A stretch of DNA of 12,033 bases from a bacterium. GTDB lineage: Bacteria; Vulcanimicrobiota; Vulcanimicrobiia; Vulcanimicrobiales; SCRA01. The first letter of the stretch is position 1. Each line of letters starts with the position of its first letter. Positions 7,430-12,033 of the stretch are shown piece after piece. The DNA lies in contig JAGWST010000173.1 in the NCBI GenBank assembly GCA_028869325.1, positions 1 through 12,033 of the forward strand. Direction: 5' to 3'. The notes under the pieces are model-generated. The model was not told the DNA's origin. It did no database searches and saw only the letters and a list, made by a program, of their open reading frames with translations. The position numbers were made by a program, and so were the translations under genes.

Positions 7430-8772
7430 GACATGCGCACTCGCCGATCGCGATCGATCACGGGAACGGGCGCAAGGCGTTGCGCGGGCGCCAGCGGCCC
7501 CGTCTGTCGCAGCTGCGCGGGCAAGCCTTGGGCGCCGCTCGGCACCAGCGGACGCCCGAGGGCAGGACGGACCTCGCCGCTCGTCAGGTCGGCGAAGATG
7601 CGGCCGTAGTCGCGCGCCACGTTCGACCAGGTCATCTGGCGGCCGAAGCGGTCGGCGCGCCGCTCGACGCAGCGCCGCAGGGCGGGGTCGTCGAGCAGCC
7701 GGTTGATCTGTGCGGCGATGGAGGCGGCATCCCGGAAGTTCGCGAGGCTTCCCCGGCGATTTGCCAGCAACTCCTCGGCGTAGAGATACGGCGTGGAGAC
7801 GATTGCCTTGCCCAGCCCCATCGCATACGCCAAGGTGCCGCTGACGATCTGCACCGGGTTGAGATAGGGCGTCAGGTAGACGTCGGTGGCACGCAGATAG
7901 GCGATCAACTGCTCCAGCTTGAGGTACTGATTGATGAAGGCGACGTTCTTCTGTAGGCCCAGCGCCGCGATCTTGGCGCTGAGCATCTCCCGGTAGGTCT
8001 CGCCCTCCTGGCGGCGCACCACCGGATGCGTCTCACCGATGATGAGGTAGAGCACCTCCGGATGGCGCTCGACGATAGCAGGCAGCGCCTCGATCGCGTA
8101 CTCCAGCCCCTTGCCGCGTGAGATCAGACCGAACGTGGAGAGCACCAGGCGGCCGCCGTAGCCGAGCTCCGCCTTGAAGGCGTCGGTCGAGGCGAACGGC
8201 ACATCGGGAACGCCGTGGTGAATCACGGCGATCTTGCGCTCGTCGAGTGCGTAGATCTCTTGCAGGATGCGCTTGCCCGTCTGCGAGAGGACGATGACGG
8301 CGTCCGAGCGGTTGCACAGTTCGCGCGTGACATACTGATGGTGCTCGGAGGGCTTGGGCAGGACCGTATGCAGCGTCACGGCGACGGGTTTGCGCACCTG
8401 TGCAAGCGCATCGAGCAGCAGCTCGCCGTCCTCGCCGCCGAAGAGGCCGTACTCATGTTGAATGTTCAGCAGACGCGCCGGATGGTCGTTCACCAACCGC
8501 GCCATCTGGCGGTACGAGTCGGGGTCGCGGTCGCGCAACGTACCGATCACGTCGCCGCCGTAGCGACGCTCCGAACCCGGTTGATCGACCGCGATGATGC
8601 CCCCGCGCATGCCGGATGTACGCTCGACCGAACCGACGACGTCGCGCGTGAAGGTCGCGATTCCGCACTCGCGCGGCGGATACGATGCCAGAAAGAGGGT
8701 AGCCGGCACCTCAGGCCTCCGGGTGACCCGGCGAAGACTGGCGAGCAACTCACCCAAGGCATCCGATGGCAT
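7426..8772 (-). CDS. Glycosyltransferase family 4 (GT-B fold)
   Basis: A 448-residue retaining-type glycosyltransferase that would transfer a sugar from a nucleotide sugar to a glycan or lipid acceptor in the cytoplasm. N-terminal GT-B half: LFLASYPPRECGIATFTRDV (26-45), NIQHEYGLFGGEDGE (103-117), TLHTVLPKPS (133-142). C-terminal GT-B half: VIHHGVPDV (183-191), FGLISRGKGLEYAIEAL (214-230), YLIIGETHP (242-250), YLNPVQIVSGTLAYAMGLGK (303-322). The EX7E motif common in GT4 is replaced by Gln308 and Tyr316, a feature I recall as shared by the subfamily partnered with six-hairpin proteins. The ATG at 8770-8772 is preferred over the longer TTG at 8817 because GGAGAGAGG lies nine bases upstream. The C-terminal 45 residues are Pro/Arg-rich and probably disordered. 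It overlaps the next gene as GTGA. Confidence 0.88.
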   Translation of the reverse strand: MPSDALGELLASLRRVTRRPEVPATLFLASYPPRECGIATFTRDVVGSVERTSGMRGGIIAVDQPGSERRYGGDVIGTLRDRDPDSYRQMARLVNDHPARLLNIQHEYGLFGGEDGELLLDALAQVRKPVAVTLHTVLPKPSEHHQYVTRELCNRSDAVIVLSQTGKRILQEIYALDERKIAVIHHGVPDVPFASTDAFKAELGYGGRLVLSTFGLISRGKGLEYAIEALPAIVERHPEVLYLIIGETHPVVRRQEGETYREMLSAKIAALGLQKNVAFINQYLKLEQLIAYLRATDVYLTPYLNPVQIVSGTLAYAMGLGKAIVSTPYLYAEELLANRRGSLANFRDAASIAAQINRLLDDPALRRCVERRADRFGRQMTWSNVARDYGRIFADLTSGEVRPALGRPLVPSGAQGLPAQLRQTGPLAPAQRLAPVPVIDRDRRVRMS

Positions 8773-8868
8773 TATGCGCGGCCTCTCTCCCTTTCGACGA
8801 CGAAGCAGACCCCGCAAGCCCTACCCGGCTCATTGCGTGGCGGTGCAACCCAAGCGGTCGCTGAACTT

Positions 8869-8885
8869 GCCCCCGAAGCGGGGGC
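8869..8885 (-). repeat. Short GC hairpin upstream of the GT4 gene
   Basis: GCCCCC (8869-8874) and GGGGGC (8880-8885) are perfect inverted repeats around a 5-base loop. They lie between the nucleotidyltransferase and the GT4 gene, about 97 bases before the GT4 start. There is no T-run on either side, so it is not a standard terminator. A role in mRNA stability or attenuation is possible. Confidence 0.35.
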
Positions 8886-8913
8886 GCCTATAGTGGTTCT
8901 ACCCGGGTGGGCT

Positions 8914-8936
8914 GCTTGTCGAAACCTCCGACAAGC
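8914..8936 (-). terminator. Hairpin just after the nucleotidyltransferase gene (terminator-like, no T-tract)
   Basis: GCTTGTCG (8914-8921) and CGACAAGC (8929-8936) form a perfect 8-base-pair stem with a 7-base loop, starting 11 bases after the stop of the nucleotidyltransferase on the minus strand. The downstream minus-strand sequence is AGCCCACCC, not U-rich, so efficient intrinsic termination is doubtful. The 175-base gap holds nothing else recognisable except this hairpin, the one at 8869-8885 and the GT4 ribosome-binding site. Confidence 0.35.
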
Positions 8937-8947
8937 CTCCGCCAGCT

Positions 8948-9997
8948 CTATGCGGGGGTTGGGACGCGCGCCCCGGCGGGGATCACGACCCCGGGGGCGA
9001 TCTCCTCACCGTGGCCGACGACCGCGCCGCGCCCAATGTGCGCGCCAGCTCCGACGTGAACGCCTCCGGCCAGAATCGCGCCCTCAATGACCGCGTCGCG
9101 ATCGACGCTCACATCGTCCCAGAGAACGCTCCCCGAGACGCGTGCGCCTGACGAGACGCGGCAATTTCGCCCAAGCACGGTGTTCGGCCCCACTTCCGCC
9201 CGACCCTCTACGCTGCTTCCTAAGCCAACGAAGCTCGGGCTCTTCACCGGCACGTGCGGCGCCGTCGTGCCGACGGTGTGCAGCGGGATGTTCCCCTGCA
9301 AGATGTCCACGTTGGCTTTGAGGTAGTTCTCCGGTTTGCCGATGTCGATCCAGTAGTCGCCCGTCGCATACGCGAAGAGCTTGCGGCCGTTTGCCGCAAT
9401 GAGCGTCGGGAAGGTCTCGCGCTCGATGGAGACGTTGCGCCCTGCCGGGATCGCCGCCAGTACCTCGCGCTCCAGGAGGTAGGTCCCGGCGTTGATGAGG
9501 TTGGTCGTCACCTCGTGCGCCCGCGGCTTCTCGACAAAGCGCGCGACGCAGCCCTCGCCGTCGTGCTCGACGCAGCCGAAGGCGGTGGGATCCTCCACGG
9601 GCGTGAGGTGCAGCGTGCCGATGCCCCCCTTGGAGCGGTGGAACTCTCGCATGGCCCCCAGGTCCAGGCTGGTCAGCACGTCGCCGTTGAAGACGAAGAA
9701 TGCGCCCGTGATGAGGCTCTCGACGTTCTTCAGCGCCCCCGCCGTCCCCAGCGGCACCTCTTCGACGACATAGTGCAGGCGTAGACCGATCTCGCGGCCG
9801 TCGCCGAAGTGGCGTTGGATCGCCTCGGGGAGATACCCCGCCGCGAGGATGACCTCGGCGATGCCGGCGTCACGCAGCCGCAGCAAGACGTGCTCCATGA
9901 AGGGACGATCCAGCAGCGGCACCATTGGTTTGGGCACCGAGTAGGTGAGCGGACGCAACCGCGTCCCCTCGCCGCCGACCAAGACGATTGCCTGCAT
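8948..9997 (-). CDS. Sugar-1-phosphate nucleotidyltransferase with left-handed beta-helix (GDP-mannose pyrophosphorylase-like)
   Basis: Makes a nucleotide sugar from NTP and a sugar 1-phosphate. The 349-residue protein has an N-terminal nucleotidyltransferase domain (about 1-235) and a hexapeptide-repeat tail (about 250-345). The activation loop is GGEGTRLRPLTYSVPKPMVP (8-27), with the conserved GxGTRxxPxT and PKP elements. Other landmarks are GTAGAL, FNGDVLT (metal-binding Asp), FVEKP and YWIDIGKPENYLKAN. The tail shows hexapeptide-type steps such as VGPNTVLGRNCRVSSGARV. Overall this is closest to bacterial mannose-1-phosphate guanylyltransferase, but glucose-1-phosphate thymidylyl/uridylyl activity cannot be excluded. 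The ATG at 9995-9997 is at the start of the nucleotide-binding strand MQAIVLVGG; the ribosome-binding site is weak. It would supply a donor for the downstream GT4, a plausible but inferred link. Confidence 0.9.
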   Translation of the reverse strand: MQAIVLVGGEGTRLRPLTYSVPKPMVPLLDRPFMEHVLLRLRDAGIAEVILAAGYLPEAIQRHFGDGREIGLRLHYVVEEVPLGTAGALKNVESLITGAFFVFNGDVLTSLDLGAMREFHRSKGGIGTLHLTPVEDPTAFGCVEHDGEGCVARFVEKPRAHEVTTNLINAGTYLLEREVLAAIPAGRNVSIERETFPTLIAANGRKLFAYATGDYWIDIGKPENYLKANVDILQGNIPLHTVGTTAPHVPVKSPSFVGLGSSVEGRAEVGPNTVLGRNCRVSSGARVSGSVLWDDVSVDRDAVIEGAILAGGVHVGAGAHIGRGAVVGHGEEIAPGVVIPAGARVPTPA

Positions 9998-10040
9998 GGA
10001 CGTGGCTTCTGCGGCTCCGTTACGGGTGCCTGGGAGAGAC

Positions 10041-10064
10041 CGAGCCGGCGCTTTGGCCGGCTCG
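10041..10064 (-). terminator. Terminator hairpin of the tRNA gene remnant
   Basis: CGAGCCGGC (10041-10049) and GCCGGCTCG (10056-10064) form a perfect 9-base-pair stem with a 6-base loop, eight bases after the CCA end of the tRNA fragment on the minus strand. It is followed by GTCTCTCCC, which is only mildly T-rich. Position and strength suit the terminator of a leftward tRNA gene, and it supports the idea that a complete tRNA gene once stood here. Confidence 0.6.
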
Positions 10065-10150
10065 TCGCTTCATGGTAGCCCCAGCGGGATTCGAACCCGC
10101 CACAAGCGTCGCGCGCACCTACGCTGTTATTGACGCTTGTTCGCTTCATG
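10065..10150. repeat. 10-base direct repeat bracketing the tRNA fragment, with an internal inverted repeat
   Basis: TCGCTTCATG occurs at 10065-10074, where it runs into the CCA end of the tRNA fragment, and again at 10141-10150. Between them, ACAAGCGTC (10102-10110) and GACGCTTGT (10132-10140) are a perfect 9-base inverted repeat around 21 bases, abutting the T-stem on one side and the second direct repeat on the other. Repeats of this sort are common at recombinase crossover sites and integrase arm sites. Confidence 0.55.
10073..10101 (-). tRNA. 3' fragment of a tRNA gene (probable attachment-site remnant)
   Basis: The minus strand reads GCGGG-TTCGAAT-CCCGC, a perfect T-arm (10084-10100) with the invariant TTCGA loop. 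It is followed by TGGGGCT (7-base acceptor 3' strand), discriminator A and encoded CCA (10073-10075). The lengths fit a tRNA exactly. No matching 5' acceptor strand (AGCCCCA or G-U variants), D-arm or 7-base anticodon loop is found in the 100 bases upstream, so the gene is truncated and its amino acid identity cannot be read. A tRNA 3' end is a classic integrase target. Because the missing 5' half lies to the right, the inserted element should extend to the right of this point. Confidence 0.75.
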
Positions 10151-10177
10151 CAGGCAACGCCTTACCTCTGAGGCTTT

Positions 10178-10201
10178 AATTGTTTAATATAGTTGACAAT
10201 T
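10178..10201 (+). promoter_or_regulatory. Inverted-repeat operator overlapping the -35 of the Xre gene
   Basis: AATTGT (10178-10183) and ACAATT (10196-10201) are perfect inverted half-sites with a 12-base AT-rich spacer. The right half overlaps the -35 element TTGACA. Placement directly upstream of an Xre-type regulator suggests autorepression by that protein. Confidence 0.5.
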
Positions 10202-10221
10202 CCTCCTTTTGGAGCTAAGTT
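10193..10221 (+). promoter_or_regulatory. Sigma-70 type promoter of the Xre regulator gene
   Basis: A perfect -35 TTGACA (10193-10198) and a -10 TAAGTT (10216-10221, matching the key first, second and last positions) are separated by 17 bases. This is in the most AT-rich patch of the window. Transcription would start near 10228, about 25 bases before the ATG at 10253. Confidence 0.65.
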
Positions 10222-10252
10222 TAAGGGAGCCCTACACCCCGAAGGAGGACCA

Positions 10253-10624
10253 ATGCCTGAGACTGTCAGCGCAATGGAGGAGCTGGCACGGAATGTCGTC
10301 CGCAAACGAGCCGAACACCACCTCTCCCAAGCCGCCCTTGCCGACCGAGCGGACGTTGCCCGTGCGACCGTCTGCAAAATCGAGAGCGGCGACGGAAACG
10401 TCACCGTTCAGAGCCTTGAGCGCATCGCTCGTGTGCTCGGTTGCCGACTCGACGAGCTCTTTGCCCCTCGCTGTGTCGTGGTTGACGACGCCGAACTGGA
10501 GCGACGAGCCAATGCCCCCGATAGCGACTTCGTCGACGCCCGGGCACTCCTCGCGGCGATCGACGAAGCCAATGAAGGCCGCTACAGCCGGGCCGGGCGC
10601 AAGCGATCGCCCGTGGGACGTTAA
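10253..10624 (+). CDS. Xre-family helix-turn-helix transcriptional regulator (antitoxin-like)
   Basis: A 123-residue DNA-binding protein. Residues about 10-70 form a Cro/C1-type helix-turn-helix: LSQAALADRADVARATVCKI (24-43) followed by ESGDGNVTVQSLERIARVLG, with the typical ending CRLDELFA. The C-terminal 50 residues are acidic then basic (SRAGRKRSP) and have no clear fold; they resemble the tails of antitoxin-type regulators. The ATG at 10253 has AAGGAGG four bases upstream and replaces a longer in-frame TTG at 10193 that overlaps the -35. A promoter and an operator-like palindrome lie just upstream, so autoregulation is likely. It sits at the inner edge of the presumed island, convergent with drmC, and may control the element or a small toxin-antitoxin pair; neither is shown. 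Confidence 0.85.
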   Translation: MPETVSAMEELARNVVRKRAEHHLSQAALADRADVARATVCKIESGDGNVTVQSLERIARVLGCRLDELFAPRCVVVDDAELERRANAPDSDFVDARALLAAIDEANEGRYSRAGRKRSPVGR

Positions 10625-10751
10625 GCTGCACCGCGAAGTCGCCAAGGACGTCGCCCACTATGGGCTCTCGAACCTCGATTTCTCGCCCACCCTCGCAGAG
10701 CTACTGACCGAATCGCTTGAGCAAGAATGCCTCCGGATGGTGAAAGAGTAG
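10572..10751 (+). CDS. Small overlapping ORF of unknown function (59 residues)
   Basis: Starts at ATG inside the last 53 bases of the Xre gene in another frame and runs to a TAG at 10749-10751. The part beyond the Xre stop (about residues 18-59) looks like protein: roughly three quarters of codons end in G or C and the composition is amphipathic, for example LHREVAKDVAHYGLSNLDF followed by an acidic helix LAELLTESLEQECLRMVKE. The first 17 residues share bases with the Xre tail and are less convincing. No ribosome-binding site is clear, so it could be translationally coupled, the product of a +1 frameshift at the CCCGTGG near 10610, or a decayed remnant. I do not recognise the family. Confidence 0.4.
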   Translation: MKAATAGPGASDRPWDVKLHREVAKDVAHYGLSNLDFSPTLAELLTESLEQECLRMVKE

Positions 10752-10848
10752 CCCCCGCGACATCGCTTCGCACTCTTTCGTATCGGGCGTTGCGGCTTGG
10801 ATCGAGCAAGGTCGAGGCAGTCGCCCGTGACGTATCCGAAAATCCTCC

Positions 10849-10878
10849 GGGGCTAACACCCAGCCCCTTCGGGGTTGG
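10849..10878 (-). terminator. Competing hairpins at the 3' end of drmC
   Basis: Two mutually exclusive hairpins share the segment 10862-10867. One pairs GGGGCT (10849-10854) with AGCCCC (10862-10867). The other pairs CCAGCCCC (10860-10867) with GGGGTTGG (10871-10878), including one G-U pair. On the minus strand a TTTT follows eight bases after the first hairpin. They overlap the last drmC codons and lie between two convergent genes, where a bidirectional stop would be expected. The 101-base stretch 10752-10852 otherwise holds nothing recognisable. Confidence 0.35.
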
Positions 10879-11692
10879 CGCCCTGCACACTGTCTCGACA
10901 GCGCATGCGCCCGGCCGCAGCGAGACGCTCGAAGAGCGACACCAGCGTGCCCACTGAGGGGCCTTCCAGGAGCGCGCCGATTTCAAAGTGTTTGGACATG
11001 CCATAGCTCGTTAGATTCGCGCTCCCCAGGTACGCGCGGCGGCGATCGGTCACTACGGACTTCGCGTGAGTCCCGAGGTCGGACAACGCGTTATCCGCGA
11101 ACCACACGCAAAGCAAACCGTCAGGGTCCGGGATACCGCGCACGAGCGAGTCCACGAAGCTCGCGTTTGGTTCCGACGTCAGTATCTTCACCGCCGCACC
11201 CCGCTGCAACACCGACGCGATCGGTCCGCGCAAGAACGCCACCGAGAGCGAATCGAGGAAGGGGGTCACGAGCCAGAGTTCTCGACGAGCCTCCTCTAGA
11301 AGCGAAAACACGACCCCGGCGGTCTGCTGCACGAATGCTGGGAGCGAAGGGGCTTTCAGGGGCATCGTCGCGACCGGGAACCACGCGTCGACGGGCACCT
11401 CGCCACCAGCGGATTGCGCGAACTGAAGCGCGGCTTCGACGATCGCGATGCGATGCGGGTCGAGATCGAAGGCTTCAGCTAATTTGACTTCGCGCAGCAC
11501 GCCGAGGGAGAGTAGAAGAGCGAGCAGTTCGTTGGGTAGAATGCGGGCGGCGTGTTGCTCAAGCAGCGGAGAGAGCACCGTTGAGGCGATGCGGCCAGCA
11601 TCGTCCGCCGCCAACCACATGCTCGCGGTCAATCGGCGCAGGCTCGCCAGAGCGTTGGGACCGAGGCTTTCGTTGAGACCCTCCATGGTCAT
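10853..11692 (-). CDS. drmC: DISARM anti-phage system phospholipase D-like protein DrmC
   Basis: A 279-residue protein with a single phospholipase D HKD motif: HAKSVVTD (209-216, HxKxxxxD) followed by YLGSANLTSYGMSKHFEIG (221-239). Before it, LWLVTPFLDS (139-148) and AAVKILTSEP (166-175) are the usual PLD core strands. The N-terminal 120 residues are helical, as in DrmC. Single-HKD proteins act as dimers, so nuclease or lipase chemistry is plausible; DrmC is a core DISARM component, though its contribution to defence is reported to be minor or dispensable. The assignment rests on the motif plus the overlapping upstream DUF1998 (DrmB-type) gene. The ATG at 11690-11692 overlaps that gene's stop as ATGA; a second ATG two codons in is an alternative. 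No separate ribosome-binding site is seen. Confidence 0.82.
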   Translation of the reverse strand: MTMEGLNESLGPNALASLRRLTASMWLAADDAGRIASTVLSPLLEQHAARILPNELLALLLSLGVLREVKLAEAFDLDPHRIAIVEAALQFAQSAGGEVPVDAWFPVATMPLKAPSLPAFVQQTAGVVFSLLEEARRELWLVTPFLDSLSVAFLRGPIASVLQRGAAVKILTSEPNASFVDSLVRGIPDPDGLLCVWFADNALSDLGTHAKSVVTDRRRAYLGSANLTSYGMSKHFEIGALLEGPSVGTLVSLFERLAAAGRMRCRDSVQGANPEGAGC

Positions 11693-12033
11693 CTGTCGAG
11701 CACTGGGTCCCAGTAGCCGATCCGTTCCCCGTTCGGAGCGCCGAAGAGCTCCCAGCGGCTGAGTTGAACGTTACGGTTGCGGAACGAGCACGCCGTTTCC
11801 GGAAGGAACAGGCATCCGTGATCGGCGCCGCGCGCGGCCTGCATGCAGTTCGGATCGTAGAGGCAGAAGTCATTTTCCAAAGCGCGCATGACGACTTCAT
11901 CGAGGTTCTGCTCGAGTACCGTCCGCAGGCCGCCCATCACGAACTCCGTGTTGGCGCGGGGATAGATCGCGAAGCAGAGATGATACGGGAAGAAATATTC
12001 GCTGAGCGACGTCTCCATGTAACCACTGTCGAC
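11689..12033 (-). CDS. drmB: DISARM protein DrmB, DUF1998 C-terminus (partial, N-terminus off the right edge)
   Basis: The last 114 residues of a larger protein; the frame is open to the window edge, so the internal ATG at 12018 is not taken as the start. The segment DFCLYDPNC...GADHGCLFLPETACSF carries the cysteine-rich pattern I recall from the DUF1998 end of DrmB (GAxCHxCLxLPETxCExxN), with Cys, Cys, His-Gly-Cys and Cys spaced as a metal-binding group. DUF1998 also occurs in MrfA-type helicases, but the four-base overlap with a single-HKD PLD gene is the drmB-drmC arrangement of DISARM. DrmB partners the DrmA helicase to bind phage DNA. The first conserved Cys pair is spread and one expected Cys is His, so minor divergence is present. 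drmA and the methylase should lie to the right. Confidence 0.75.
   Translation of the reverse strand, partial: VDSGYMETSLSEYFFPYHLCFAIYPRANTEFVMGGLRTVLEQNLDEVVMRALENDFCLYDPNCMQAARGADHGCLFLPETACSFRNRNVQLSRWELFGAPNGERIGYWDPVLDR

Noticed and set aside
10073..10140. Complete tmRNA (ssrA) or complete class II tRNA with a long variable arm
   Set aside because: The acceptor 3' strand TGGGGCT lacks the G-U pair position typical of tmRNA and tRNA-Ala, no complementary 5' strand is found upstream, and no tag-peptide frame or anticodon loop fits.
10209..10571. Upstream part of the long + frame that contains the 59-residue ORF
   Set aside because: This part overlaps the well-supported Xre gene in another frame and has Ser/Pro/Thr-rich shadow composition; only the segment after 10572 is retained.
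1..12033. CRISPR array, insertion sequence or prophage structural genes
   Set aside because: No regularly spaced repeats, no transposase and no phage-like proteins are seen; the evidence for mobility is limited to the tRNA scar.

Overview
The window comes from a GC-rich bacterium. Almost all of it (1-9997) is a leftward-transcribed, collinear chromosomal block. The last 2 kb (about 10073-12033) looks like the edge of an acquired island. The order asd-dapG-dapA with a DapG-type aspartokinase matches the Bacillus arrangement. With the high GC content and a Tat-lipoprotein signal, this weakly suggests a GC-rich Terrabacteria-type lineage (Armatimonadota, Eremiobacterota or Chloroflexota would fit). 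Genus or phylum cannot be fixed from the sequence alone.

Layout, in the direction of transcription (right to left). (1) 9997-8948: a sugar-1-phosphate nucleotidyltransferase with a left-handed beta-helix tail. (2) 8772-5906: a GT4 glycosyltransferase, an (alpha/alpha)6 six-hairpin glycosidase-like protein and a small Tat lipoprotein with a Rieske fold that lacks both cluster histidines. (3) 5909-3744: the PcrA/UvrD helicase. (4) 3735-3010: dapB. (5) After a short promoter and leader region, asd-dapG-dapA, with dapA running off the left edge. Most junctions are 4-base stop/start overlaps (ATGA or GTGA) or very short gaps. The GT4-to-dapB genes therefore look like one operon and asd-dapG-dapA a second one with its own -10 element.

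Functionally, asd, dapG, dapA and dapB give the aspartate-to-tetrahydrodipicolinate route towards diaminopimelate (peptidoglycan) and lysine. The nucleotidyltransferase, GT4 and six-hairpin proteins suggest surface or storage polysaccharide metabolism. PcrA is a housekeeping repair helicase.

Right of the nucleotidyltransferase is a truncated tRNA gene. Only the T-arm, the 3' acceptor strand, the discriminator and CCA remain, followed by its own terminator hairpin. This is what an integrase leaves at the far end of an element inserted into a tRNA 3' end, and it places the element to the right. That side carries a promoter and operator driving an Xre-type regulator, a small overlapping ORF and, convergent with them, the 3' end of a DISARM anti-phage locus: the DUF1998 C-terminus of drmB overlapping a complete drmC phospholipase D-like gene. 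The main points of interest are the DISARM/tRNA junction and the histidine-less Rieske lipoprotein.
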